Source: Trichinella spiralis
Lineage: Eukaryota; Nematoda; Enoplea; Trichinellida; Trichinellidae
Reading direction: 5' to 3'
Length of the DNA stretch: 64,000 nt
Assembly: GCA_000181795.3 (NCBI GenBank)
Contig: CM012953.1
Span: 10,603,542-10,667,541, forward strand
Below the pieces are notes generated by a model that saw only the letters and a list, made by a program, of their open reading frames with translations, ran no database searches and had not been told where the DNA came from. The translations under genes were made by a program, and so were the position numbers. Shown piece after piece: positions 37,718-49,956 of this stretch. The first letter of the stretch is position 1. The number at the start of each line of letters is the position of its first letter.

Positions 37718-40700
37718 ATGCAGCGGCCTGTTGCAGACGACGATATTGTTAAGCTTCAGGAAGAATTTTTGAAAAATAAACCAAAAGAACTGTCTACAAA
37801 GTTAGTTCAGCCGAAAATAGTTAACACGAATGAAAAATGCACCTTGGCTTCTGAACTGCAGAATCAACAGACGTCTTCAACTAGAAGAGTTTTTAGTGAT
37901 GTTATTGTAAGCTACGTTTATTGTTTGAAATTGAGATTTACTTTTCTATTATTTTCTCATTTTTGGAGATTGTTATTGAACTTTTCGAAGAGCATAGTTT
38001 TATTTAAATAATCTTTGTTAATTTGATTTGCTTTGAAGTGGTCTTTTATTTTGTATTTTGGGCTGTGTAAAATGTTAATAATCCTACCGCTTTTGTTGCA
38101 TTTTCGAAGGTTGCAGTAGATCATGTATGTTTCAGGAACATCCAGTCGATCTAACGGATTTCAAATTCCAACCACCAACGATAAAGAATGATATTTTTTC
38201 TGCCAACAGATACTCAGCGCATAATATTTTGGGAAAAAAATTTGATTCGTTCGAGAAGACAGTACAGGCTGAAAATGAACTGGAGAAAATTAAAGATGAA
38301 GTAAATGTAGAAAACACTGAAAAGCTTAGCAAGATGACAACTGAAGAGATTTTGAAAGAAAGAGAGAAGCTGTTAAAATCACTAGGTAATATTTGTGTTT
38401 TTCCATTATATTTAAACATTTTAAATATTTCTTAGATCCTCAAACTGTTGCTTTTCTATGTAACAAAAACAAGCCAACACAAATAATGGAAGATACTTCT
38501 GTTAACAATGATAAAGAACGGGAGAATGTTGAAGTTTCGGATTTAGTTGATTCAGGTAACCTGTGAATTTTATGTTTATTTTGGTTCTGTTTGAATACAT
38601 TTCATTCATTTATTATGCATAGGTACTATTTTCCCCCCAAATTGCCCCCCCCTCTTATTTGTCTAATATTTTAATTGGTTCGAAGTTGTTTTTGTGTGAT
38701 TTGATTTTGCATAAATGTTTTTTATTGAGTTCCAATAGTCAGGATGTCATTGGCTGATAATTTCTCTTATTTAATTATCTAAGAAATGTTAATTTGGAAT
38801 GACTACGTTTTATTATCAAAAAAAAATTAAAATTGAATATTCACATGAACAATGAAACTTGATGGGATGTAAGATAATTTTAATGAAAATTTCAAAGTAT
38901 TGAAAATTGCACATAGAATTTGCAAATTGCAGTGGAAAGATTTTGGTCAAAATATTGCGCCCATTCGCAATTAGAATTCAATTAACTAATGTAATAATAG
39001 ACTCTTGGAGGTTAATAAAAACTGTTCACATAAGATTGAATCAATTATGAACCGATCAGTGGAAATATTAGACCAACAAGAAAAAGAACGCGGAGTTCAA
39101 AAACAGTCCTATCAAATAGCATCCCCATTTGATTTTATGAAAATAAACACTTTCCAGTTAGTTGTTTTACTGGAAGTAATCATTAAGATGTAATGACGGC
39201 ATGTGGCGTTATTATTTTTCTAAATTTCATTAAAAGTAACGCGTATATGATAATTAATTCGGTATGATGTAGTGGATGCGTTGTCGCGTGCGAAATTGCA
39301 TATTCTATTTTTCAGCGTCTTCATCTATTGAATAGAAATAAATAAACTGTTTAGATAAAACGTTGTTGCCGTTTGATGTGAATCCTTCTTGGCTTCACAT
39401 GTCTGTCGTTGAGAGAGAAAAGCTTGAATGGATGTCAGACACTACAATCACCAAATCCGAAGTATTTGGTCGTCATTTTCCCATGTGTGAGCAATTAATT
39501 CATTTTGCAATTTTTCAAGGATGTCCCTTGTGCTCGTTTCGATTTGCAAGGCAATTTGATGGATCCTGAAAAGGATATCCCTACTTATTTAGGCTTGCAT
39601 CACCACGCCGATCAACCAAATGTAAGTATATTGTGAAAATTGCAACCTTTTGCTGTTTGAAGATTTGCCACTGATTTTCAGAAAGCCGGTTACACGATTG
39701 AAGAACTTGTATATCTGACACGATCAAAAAATTTCAGTCAGCGAGTTTTAGCAATAAACGTCTTGGCGCATATTATTCGAAATGTATTTTGATTTTTTAA
39801 AAAAATATGTTTGAAATCATTGAATTATTATTTTTTTGAGGCATCATCTGGAATGTTCGACAGTATAATTCAGCCACCATTGCTGGACGCTGTGATTGAC
39901 ACTTATGTAGTATTGTTTGTTCGTCTTTGTTTCGACGAAGCGTCAGTGTCGATGTTGTGCGCTTGTTTGAGATTTTTTGAAAGTCTTCTTTACTGTCAAT
40001 TGGATGAAACGGTGCATTATTTTTTTTCAAACTGTTATTATCGTTTTTTAATTAAATTAATTTTATGTTGTGTTTCAGTTGTTGGATTGCACTTTTGAAA
40101 GTTGTGTAGGTGTGATGCAACCTTGGCTAGAACCGGCTACTGCAAAATCAGTTTCTTTGGATGAAGATGAGAGCGATCAAGCGCTTGTTAAACGTGATCT
40201 GGTTCAGGTAAAAACCACATTTAGCGTATTTTATGTTTTGTATAACGTGAGGAGATGTTTTTAATTTGATGATTGATCATTAAAGATGCAAACACAGGGT
40301 ATTAATTGAATTTTGAAAGTGTTATGGAGAAGAACTTTTTGTATGATATTTTTCAGAAAAATATTTATCAATATAATTTCAGGGTCTTTTGAAGATGCAA
40401 TTCTTGGAAAGATTGGCCTGCATATTTCGCTTGAGCTATGTAAAATGTTCTACTAGAGCACTCGGCGATGCAGAGGGATGTTCTGTTGGTGATCTTCTCT
40501 GCAATATTCTTATTCGATTTTCCAGACACAGTCATCAAATTTGCGAAAAAGTTGAACTTTATTTGTATTAATGAATGTGCAATATATTTGATATATATAT
40601 ATATATTTATTTATTTAGATTGTTGCCTGTGACTCAATCATGGAAATTCTTTTTAGAGATTGTCTTTTAGTGAAATGGGGTGTCTTTGGTAAGTTTTTGT

Positions 40701-43700
40701 ACTTTACAGATGAATTTTATTCGTATAAGCGCATGTTTTAAAACAAAAATTACAATTGTACATTTATACATAGTTAGTATGCATGTGTATAATTTGAAAA
40801 TTGCAAATGAACAAAAAACAGCAATGTGATGAAATTGATTATTTAAATTTTAAAATTGTTTGGTAGATTTGCAGTTGTTTCAGCTATTGTTGTATTGAAA
40901 TGTAAGTAAAATACATGTAAAACAGCGAAAGCGGAATGCATTTTTAATAAAAGCAAAAAATGCTTCATCTCGAATATTAATTTATGATTATTTTAATTTC
41001 CACCACTGTTTAGCTATTATTACTGACATTGCATGTTTGATTCGAGATTTATTAAATGGAAGAAATTTTGCTCACTAATCGACCGACATTTGTAATTGCT
41101 AGTTATTGATGCCAGTTGCAAATTTTACTGTTAAAGAAAAAGTTGAATATATTTGATCAAATTTATAGGATAATGTTTTTTTTTCAATTTAATGTGCTTT
41201 ATGATGAAAAGAAAATAATAATAAATGATTTAAGATCGACGATCAAGTTTGATAGGGCACAGCATACCAGTGTGGTCTGCTCTGAAAGTTCTTCGACTGC
41301 TCGTTTCAGCTGACCGAAACATTGCAGAATATTTGGTTTGGCATTGACTGTTTGGTGATGATTCGAAAAAATATATATTAAAAAATTTTTTTTTCAGATC
41401 AAACATTACGATATCAGCCGATTTCTTTTCAGATATTTAACAGCAGAACCATTGTATGTGTACTTTTTTAGAGGAAAATTTAAATTAACGATGATTTTGA
41501 TTAATTTTCTTCTTTTTTTTGATAGAGATTTGGGCGTTCCTTTGGAATTCGCTTTCAAATTAATTGTAGAATCGTATCGTCTATGGCGTGCGTTTGTTTT
41601 CTACGGATTGTTCACTTCAGAAGTTGGGTGAGCAGCATTTCAAAATGCTTATGGCATTGTTTCATATTATAGAAGTGTTTGATTTTTTTTCATCATAAAT
41701 GATTTAATCGTTAGTTTATTTGCACTTGTTTAGAGTGTAATAATTTAGAAAATAAATCTTTTTGAATAATTTTTTAATTTTTTGTTCAGAAGTTTGAGTG
41801 AAGTCTTGTTCACACAAACGAAGCAAGTATGTTCTTTGGACAGTTTGGTGGATTTTAAAAAAGCACATTTCGCTTGTATACGCGTTCGTTGTATTGTTGC
41901 ACTGTTGGAAACGTTCTTGATTTATTATCGGTAATTTTAATTTTTAATTTTAATTAAAAAAAATTAAAAGTGAATTAATTTTTCAGATCGAAATCGAGCT
42001 CAGAAGCGGACAATATTGTTGAAGGTTATTTTAGCCTGTTTGCTGTGGCATTCCAAAATGTTGTCAATCTGATCAGTGAACATCTTCAGCAAAATTCTGC
42101 CACTGTGCACGTGAGCAATGAAAAGCTTATTTATTATAAATTATTCTGGATGAATTTTTTTTCTTTTGTTTTAGCAAACGTATATTTTTCTTCTGAATAG
42201 TATGGTCAACTTTTGTGCTACTTGTGCTTATTATGATATTCGCGGAGTGGTACGTATTTTTTTTTCTTTATTTTCACAATTTTTGAATTTGTTGTTTCAA
42301 AAATTGACTTTTTCATTATTAAATTTAGTACGCCGAACGAAATGCGTATTTAGTTTCAATTATTGGAAAATTGAATAAACTATTACCGAAACTGTTAAAT
42401 AAATCACTGACAGAATGGTAAATTTTTCAAAAGAAAAAAATTTATTTTATGATAATATATTTTTAATAAAAATAGGTCCTTTGTTTTATCATCGAAATCT
42501 GGAAAAGAGAATAGCGGCAATAATTCATCGACATCAGGCTTTCTCAGATCGGTTCTCAACAAGCGCACGCAACTTTACAAAGTGGTCAACGATGAACAGT
42601 GCTCACCATTTATGTTTTTAGCCTCTTTTTGTCGACTGCTTCATTTGTGCAAGATTGATTTCAAACAGCAGGTTTGTTCACAATTTTATATTTTAATAAT
42701 AAATTGACAAAATTTCATATTCTTTTTTATTTTTCTAGATTATTGATGACATGTTAAAAAATGAAGTATTGGTGGAATATTTGGCATGTTTGGATGAATG
42801 CGTTGAAAAGCGGTTCGAAGAAGTTGGTCATTTTTCTAAATTTGAAACGTACTTTTTGGGATTGTTGTCCATGTTGGTTGAAGGCCAAGTAAAATTGCTT
42901 CTTCTTCTTATTATTATTTATTATTAAGCATTTCATTTTTTTGTCCATTTATTTCAGCATTATACATTGTACAGAATTGGTTTGCGTTTGCCAGCTATTC
43001 TCGATTCTGGAATGGAATATTTCTCTTTTCAACTGGTCAATCAGTTGCTGTAAGTGAATTTGAAATTTTAATTTATTTTGTTTTTTAAAATAATCAATCA
43101 ATCATGAATGAATGAATGAATGAATTTCTGATCATTAGTCAACAACATTGGAAAGAAATTTTAAATGATCCTCCACAGACGAATGCTTACAATTACAAGC
43201 AAATGAACGAGGTGAAAAAAAATATTGTGAACAATTTCGACGAGATGTGTGGCAAAGTGGAATTGTTGAAAATTGCCCAACATGCGATGCCGGAAATTTT
43301 GCACCATTTCCACCAAACTCACGCAACAGCGCTTGCAAAATCCAAGTACAATTATTTTAAATTAATCCTTCGCAATTTAAGATCATCGGCATGCGAGAAA
43401 TTTTCCATTTGCAGAGCTTTAGCTTATGCGGTTGGATTATTTTTTGCAAACGACGGGCAGCAGCAGCAACAGTTGGAATCGTTGTTGACGTCGTTGTTTG
43501 TAAAAAGTGGCAATTCAATTTTTGCCGGACAATTTTGGATGTTGGAACCGTTGCACCAATTGCAAAGCTCGCGTCAACTGAGGTTTGCATTTATTTATTT
43601 GTTTGTTTATTAAATTTTGTAATTTCGCATTTTTAGCTTGAGCTTCAACGATGAATTGAATGAAATTCAGTTGAACAAAATCTTCCTCACCGTTATGCTT

Positions 43701-44451
43701 GCTTATTCAGTTTTAATTTCCACCGGCAATACGGTCGATCCGGGTGAATGTTACTGTCGTCTCAGTGAAATATTTCTTTTCTGTAATATTATACATTGTA
43801 TTGTTTGATTGTATAATTTTCAAAAATTTCATTTCCATTCTAATTTAGACAACGCTTTTCGAGAACCGCTCATTTATCAATATTTGATCGCTTTTCTCAG
43901 GGATTATTTCAACTTTTTCGAAAAGATTGATTTTTCCAACCCATTCGATGCAAATCAATCGTTCGCTACATTGTAAGCTTTGCTTTTTTTGTTTAATATT
44001 AATAATATTAATAATTTTTTAAATTGTTTTTCTGTTTTCAGTTATAAGAATTTGCTCGACTTTTACGACGATTATTCATACTGTGATCCACTGTTCAGCA
44101 ATTACATTCTCTTGCCGTTGTTGAAAAGTGACGACAAAGCCGTAGCGATGACATTTTGGGATTTGGATCGTCCAACCGCCTCCAACATCACACTGGACAA
44201 ATTTATGGTTTGTTTTTTATTAATTTAATAATTATTAATATTTTTTATTTTGTTTTTTTTTTCTTTTGTTCATGCAATTTCAGTTTGGCATTGAACAAGC
44301 GGAAACGTTGCGCTTGAAGTGCGAAGATGCGCAGTTGAAAAACTTGTACGTCAAAGCTGTACGATTGAAGCGTGTCAGAAAAGCGAAAAATCCCCTACTT
44401 TACACAATCATCCGTACCACGTTGGAATCAAAGTCTGCAAATGAATTGTAA
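37718..44451 (+). CDS. RPAP1: RNA polymerase II-associated protein 1 (RPAP1)
   Basis: RPAP1 helps assemble or import RNA polymerase II and supports its Mediator-linked activity. 25 coding exons fit in phase: 37718-37906, 38136-38385, 38436-38555, 39355-39461, 39520-39621, 39682-39783, 39841-40011, 40079-40207, 40383-40550, 40619-40688, 41256-41335, 41398-41453, 41526-41627, 41790-41930, 41987-42110, 42175-42249, 42329-42417, 42476-42671, 42739-42888, 42958-43049, 43139-43582, 43637-43782, 43849-43972, 44042-44207 and 44284-44451. The product is 1186 aa (human about 1390). RPAP1-[24 protein letters not shown]1-[36 protein letters not shown]. Further on: [19 protein letters not shown], and the C-terminal [27 protein letters not shown] lies 5 nt before the ATG. 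An open stretch at 39005-39193 was left in intron 3 because its phase does not fit. Confidence 0.93.
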
Positions 44452-45640
44452 GTTTTTACAAATTATTTAAATTTATTATTACCATTATTTGTTGTTGTTG
44501 TTGTTGTTGTTGTATTTGATGTGTAAATTTTGTACAATAAGACGAAAAGAAAATCATAATATCAAATTCAAAATTTGACATAATAACTTACAAATGAAAT
44601 GTTACTGTTTGACAGTCCAGTCGAATTGTACAACTAACTATTTGTAAATCATCAAGGTCAGTCAGGTGAAATTGACGTCTTCATTGATGGAATAATTCAT
44701 TGATATGCATTCATTAGAAATGTAACATTTGTTGAATGGTGAATATTCATCTTAAATCAGATTTAAATTAAGTTGTAATTAAGTTTTTTTGTATAATGCT
44801 TGGATGATTTGGAAAAATCATTTGTATTATCATGGAAGTGTATCATCATCATCATCATCAACTATTGCATCAGTTGAATCATCATCGTTGTTGTTGTTGT
44901 TGTATCATGAGTGATGATGAATGTATCAGTTTGAAAATTAAGAATGCAACAAAAAATAAAAATAAAATAAATTTTTCTCTCAACTTTCTGGAATTAATCA
45001 GCATTTTGTTTTTCTTCAATATTTTATTATTTATCGTATGTGATTCAATTGACGAAGAATTGGGCAAAAGCATTGATATATTCATTAAAAAATTCTACAT
45101 TTTTCACGAGCTTTGAACTTTGAAAAGCAATAATAGCACAAAACGTTTCGTTGAAATGATTTTCCATGCCATTCTGTATTTTTTGAATGGCAATTTTCTG
45201 ATTTGAATATGATGAGAAGGTTAGAAAAAGCGATCAATTGTCTGGTGTATTTCGGTTGTGAATTTTTGAAAATTGGAGGAAATTCAGGTTAATTTTGCAA
45301 ATTTTATTATTTTTCAAAAGAGTTTCAAGTTTGTAAAACATGAACGAATGAACTTTGGCAATGGAAATTTTTACGAGGGAACGTTTTTTTATTTTGAAGA
45401 GATACAGTTTTGTAGGTAACAAAAAAAATAAGTGCAGAATGAAAATGAAGAATATGGAGTTTTTTTTTCTGTTGCTGTTGTCGAAACTGGTAATTTTAAT
45501 TGTGAATAAATTAATCGACTGATCATTGGATGTTTGGAATTGGTGTGCACGTGGGTGGGGAAATGTTCCTTTTGTCGTGCGTGGAAAAAGATGAATCATT
45601 CGCCCAGTTAGTTCTTAACTGACCAATCACATTCGTCGGC
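44452..45640. other. Spacer with several trinucleotide microsatellites
   Basis: Downstream of RPAP1: (GTT)n near 44490-44513, (ATC)n near 44842-44862 and (GTT)n near 44886-44905. Open frames across these are repeat artefacts. No gene is seen. Confidence 0.7.
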
Positions 45641-45687
45641 CGATATTGTATTTAAATAGATCATTCTTGTGCTTTGGTGATCAGTTT
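45623..45687 (+). promoter_or_regulatory. Core promoter of the metallothionein-like gene
   Basis: CCAAT (45623-45627), a TATA box TATTTAAATA (45649-45658) and an initiator-like TCAGTTT (45681-45687) are spaced as in a classic RNA polymerase II core promoter, with about 32 bp from TATA to initiator. About 100 bp upstream, GTGTGCA (45543-45549) is the complement of TGCACAC and fits the metal-response-element core TGCRCNC, but a single 7-mer can be chance. Confidence 0.6.
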
Positions 45688-45770
45688 GTGCGGAATCTGA
45701 GATTGAATTCACTTGCATTCACTCAGTTAGTCTATTTCTAATTTTCCTATTTCTGAATTGAAATTTTCAA

Positions 45771-46443
45771 ATGGATCCAAAAGTGAATGATGGTAGCAAC
45801 AATGACAGCAGCAGTACTGCGACCACTGCTGCTGCTACTGCTACTGCTACTAAGCCGCAAGAAGTTCAGAAGAAATGTTCCTGTGGTTGCGCAGAGGGCA
45901 AAGAGGTATGCAGAGTTTTTCATCATTTTTTTTTACAATAATAGTAATTTAATTATCTTTTGTGATCAAATTGAAAACAATTGACCATCATGTCGATTTG
46001 AATTTTCTTTCCAATGGTCTTTTGACAAAAATTTCATTTTTTGTAAACTTTCATATTCCTATTTAGAAAGCTCAATTGTGATGATTATCAATACGAAATG
46101 GGGTAGATGAAATTTTCATTTGGACAGAATTGTCGTTGATTCAACAGTTCAATTTAGCTTTTTTGAATGGTATTTGAAAATCGCGTTCAATTTTGTCGGT
46201 TAAATGATTTCTCGACCGGCATGACCAACGGTCGTACAATGCTTGTGATCACTGACCATTTTCGTCATTCTGACCTTTCAACTTTTCACATTTTTACACA
46301 ACAACTCTCTTCACAACGCTGAATTTATTCAAATTTCTATAAGGCAATTTTTTTTCAATTTAAATTTTAAAGAAATTTAATTTTTCTCATTTCTTCTAAC
46401 AATCACCACCGGTTTATTGATGATGATTTATTATTGCAACACC

Positions 46444-46475
<32 letters not shown>

Positions 46476-46903
46476 CAACAAGTGTTTTGTTAAAAAGTAC
46501 AAAAAAGAAATGTGCGTATGACAAGCATATTATTACAAAAGTAAGAGGGAAAATGCAAGTCAAGGTCTTACGAGCGAGAAAACGCAAATTATTATTCATA
46601 TTTTATGAAATAATTTTTCTCGGTGCTTCAAATTTTGAATTAATACGAGCAAATAAATAATGTTTACTTTTTTCAATTATTTATTGTTAACAATGCACTA
46701 ATTGAATCGATTGTTGAATAGGTGAGAAAATTGGTGCTTTCACAGCGTCCAGCAATATTTCATTCAATCTTATGCAAAATAGTTGTTCTTGTTTTTTTTT
46801 TGAATAAACTCTTTCTTTTTTTCAGTGCCACTGCACAGCAGAATGCGAATGCCGAAAAGGTGACGAAGCTTGCCAGTGTGTTGCCACCGCTATCCAACAA
46901 TGA
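45771..46903 (+). CDS. Metallothionein-like small Cys-rich protein
   Basis: Two exons, 45771-45905 and 46826-46903, encode 70 aa with a phase-0 junction. The N-terminal 35 residues are a low-complexity Asn/Ser/Ala/Thr leader with no signal peptide (GCT/ACT repeat). From residue 36 there are nine Cys in metallothionein spacing: KCSCGCAEGKE in exon 1, then CHCTAECECRKGDEACQCVA in exon 2. There are no aromatic residues after the leader, and one His. This suggests cytosolic binding of zinc, copper or cadmium ions. Known nematode metallothioneins differ in Cys arrangement, so the assignment rests on the C-X-C pattern. The 920-bp intron contains a (CAC)n(CAA)n run. The gene has its own TATA promoter and an AATAAA about 170 bp after the stop. 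Confidence 0.75.
46438..46482. repeat. (CAC)n/(CAA)n microsatellite in the metallothionein-like intron
   Basis: A run of CAC triplets passes into CAA triplets within the single intron of the Cys-rich gene. Confidence 0.9.
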
Positions 46904-47073
46904 ACAATGATATACCTTTTTAAATGATGTGAAATTTTTTGATGGGAACTTGAAAATTATTTTCCATTTCCAATATATCTATATATCGTCTTTTTTAATT
47001 ATATTTATCAATTGTCAATGATAAAATATTTACTTTTCTCCGTATGAGAATTATTTACTGATCGTGCGAATGC

Positions 47074-47079
47074 AATAAA
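47074..47079 (+). terminator. Polyadenylation signal of the metallothionein-like gene
   Basis: AATAAA in TGCAATAAAGGG, about 170 bp after the stop codon. Confidence 0.5.
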
Positions 47080-48366
47080 GGGAAGTTTCTTTGTTGAACT
47101 TGATTGTTTTTTGTTAACAACAGAGAAAATCAACTTTAAACTATAATTGGCAATTGTTATGTATCGTTGTTCATTTGAGAGTTTTTTTTATTCATGAAAT
47201 TGATCAACTCACTTTTATTTATGAGAAATTTACATAAAGTCGTATTTATCAATTAGTCCTTTTATTATGCATTATCATCATCATTAGTATTAATTGATAG
47301 CAAGATTTTCAATGTACTTGATTTTATTTATATTTTTGTAGTTATTGATTGAATTTCTCCTTCAGAATAGTATTATTTGCCTATCTATCAGTTGACAATT
47401 TAATTTCAAAACAATATGAATTGAACTACTTCCAGTAAAGTGAAATGTAACATTCATTAAAATCGATTTATAATTATTACTAATTACTAATTATTTTCAA
47501 AAATTGTACGTAATATTGCAATTTGTGTGTACAGCGAAGTAAAGATTTGTCGTTATTTTATGTGAAATTAATTTGTGCAGTCATAAAAATGGATGTATAA
47601 ATATTTTAATTTAATCAAAAAAGTTGTTTTTTATCTGAAATTTTAAAACTTTTTCGTCCGTTTAGAAAATGAGATTTCATTTGATCAACTTCTCTATTAA
47701 ATTCAACATCGTAAAAACACGTGAGCGCGTGATCTTTCATTTAATAATTGAATGTTTGCACTTGGTTGAAATCCGATTGTAACATTTATTCAATGTCACG
47801 TGTCATATATTCAATATTTACTGTCAACAAACAAAAATCATGGATTATTTTTAAAAATAAAAATAATAATAATAATTGTTGTTGTTAATCTAGACAAAGG
47901 ATAATCACGGCGATTGAAAAGTTGAAATTTCTACTACACAACTAAAAGCACGAATTGAATTTCAAAATTCTGGCTTCGTTCATTTTCCAAACGGCAAGTA
48001 ATTTTTCACTGTCGTGGCAACGTCTATGAATGGAAAAATTATTCTCAGAATTAGAATAACAGAGAAGCAGTTTTCAACGAAATTACCAGTGACTGCGGTT
48101 TTCGCTTTACCGATAAATTCATTCACTTGTCCCATCAATCCTGAAATGAAAAACCAATTTATTAATTTACAAATATCTAGTGGAACATTTGAAAATTATT
48201 TTCTTCAAATTGTAAAGCAAAACAGCCTCTCATCGACAATCAGATTTGATTGAAAGTTTGTAAAATTACAATGAATAAATAAATAATAGATTTTCTTTTG
48301 CAGAATTCAAATCTGTCACCTACTGTAGTGTTTAGATTTTTCTGAAAAGTTGAAATTAGAATTTAT
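47080..48366. other. Spacer between the metallothionein-like gene and complexin
   Basis: AT-rich sequence that holds the 3' UTR of complexin and probably downstream sequence of the Cys-rich gene. A 79-codon plus-strand frame at 48014-48253 shows no family features and is not called. Confidence 0.5.
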
Positions 48367-49956
48367 TTAAATAATTTTCCATTCTCTGTCAATACCTTCT
48401 TCTGCTTCTTCGCTGTCTTTCGCTAGCTGTTCAGGTGATTTGTGAAAGCCGGAACCAATACGTCCATAGCCGTCGAGCTCTGCTGTCGGCATCAATGGAT
48501 CTTTCTTCTGTATACCGTACTGCAACAACAAGTAATTCGAATAATTTGCATACAAATACACACGAGCGAGTTCACTTTTTCACGAATATCTTTTCTCATT
48601 TTTTCACGTTCCCTTTCCATTTTTCTGTGCTTCTCTTGACGACGTTCTTCCGCTTCGAGACGTGCTTGAATCACTTCAGGATCTTCTCCGCTTTCGGTTT
48701 TCGCTTCACCACCTCCATCTCCGGTCAGCTTGTCCAAGCCACCTTGTAAAAGTTTTTTAATTTTACTTTTAAATTTTGCGCAATTTTTATCATTGAAGAA
48801 CAAACAACATTTTATTTATTCTATGAAATAGTGGAAAATTAATTTAATGATGACACGGCTTATTTTCAATTGTGAAATTGAATTCACAATGATGCAATTC
48901 TTTGCAGCCGATGGGTGTTCAATTTTGCATAATATTCACAAGTGGAGACGATATAAACTGTCACAGATGGATCATCGATCTTTCATTGATGCATTCATTG
49001 TTCAATTTCATCCGCATGAGATGTTCAAGAATTGGAAAGGAGAAAATGAACAACACCTCAAACATTTGCCAAACAGCAGCTTTCTATTTATCGCTTCCAT
49101 TGTCTTGACGCAATCGATACACGTGTATCAAATGAATGCCTATTTTCTGCTGTTGTATGTATTGCAAACATTATTTATATTGCAGAGGGAATTTTCGAAA
49201 AGAGAAAATGTAAATTTATTAACAACCGATGAAGATATCATTAAAAGCGTTTTGTTGGAAAGTTGTTTTCAAGCAAAAAATATCTGCTTGTTATTCGTAA
49301 ATTTTGAAATAATACTTTTTCTCACCAATCACTGTAAACTTATGCATAATAATGAAAAATGCACGCGTTAAGAAACATTTCAATTTTACGGCAACCGTTC
49401 AGCTTGGATATTTTAAATTATTATTTTACAAAATGAAAGAAGAATATTGTTTGAAATATATTTCCTAAAGAAATAATACTATTGCATTGGTTTGCACTAT
49501 TCCTTCGAGAATGTACGCTAGCATGCAGCTTGTTTTGATTGAAACTCACTCAACAATTCTTGTATTGATTTTCAAAATTCACTGTTGAAGAAGATGAGAA
49601 ATTTTCAATCAATATGAACTTTTTGATCATTGAATAAATCTCGATTTTGGTTTAAATTTGGAATTTAAATCTTCATTTGATAAAACTGAAAACAAAATAA
49701 AAATACTTGCATTGTAAATTATGGAATAAGTTTCATGATGGAATTGGGCGTTCTTTTTCTTGCATTGATTACACTGCTGCTATTGGTCAGTAATGAATAT
49801 TTCATTTCAGATTAATTTTTCGTTTAAAATTATATCATCTGTATTTCTTGAAAGTTGAAGAACAAAAATAAAAGGAAGGAAACAGAAATGTGAACATTTA
49901 CCTTTGATATCGTTCAGCTTATCACCCATTACTTGTTTCATAATAAATCCGGCCAT
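48367..49956 (-). CDS. CPLX: Complexin, regulator of synaptic SNARE fusion
   Basis: Complexin binds the assembled SNARE bundle at synapses, clamping spontaneous vesicle fusion and aiding calcium-triggered release. Exons 49956-49902, 48742-48576 and 48519-48367 give 124 aa with phases intact. The N terminus MAGFIMKQVMGDKLNDIKGG matches nematode complexins. The accessory helix is Glu/Arg-rich (VIQARLEAEERRQEKHRKME). The central SNARE-binding helix is ERERE...KDIREKYGIQKK (about residues 61-80). The C terminus ends in IDREWKII, so there is no CAAX prenylation box, unlike some complexin isoforms. Intron 1 is 1.16 kb and the second is 56 nt. An opposite-strand frame lies in intron 1. Confidence 0.94.
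48847..49371 (+). CDS. Possible nested gene inside complexin intron 1 (174 codons)
   Basis: An uninterrupted frame of 174 codons on the strand opposite complexin lies wholly within its first intron. It begins MMTRLIFNCEIEF and has one hydrophobic stretch (FLFIASIVL, then YFLLLYVLQTLFIL), giving one or two possible membrane segments. It matches no family I know. Its length is notable in such AT-rich DNA, but no promoter or splice evidence supports it. It may be chance or the trace of an inserted sequence. Confidence 0.25.
   Translation: MMTRLIFNCEIEFTMMQFFAADGCSILHNIHKWRRYKLSQMDHRSFIDAFIVQFHPHEMFKNWKGENEQHLKHLPNSSFLFIASIVLTQSIHVYQMNAYFLLLYVLQTLFILQREFSKRENVNLLTTDEDIIKSVLLESCFQAKNICLLFVNFEIILFLTNHCKLMHNNEKCTR

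Noticed and set aside
39005-39193. Possible extra RPAP1 exon
   Set aside because: No acceptor gives the required phase, and splicing past it joins exons 3 and 4 in frame with the expected family sequence.
45234-45599. 121-codon minus-strand frame downstream of RPAP1
   Set aside because: AT-rich Lys/Phe/Ile composition without motifs; it overlaps the upstream region of the metallothionein-like gene.
45787-45984. Leu-rich frame overlapping the metallothionein-like exon
   Set aside because: Out-of-frame reading of the GCT/ACT repeat.
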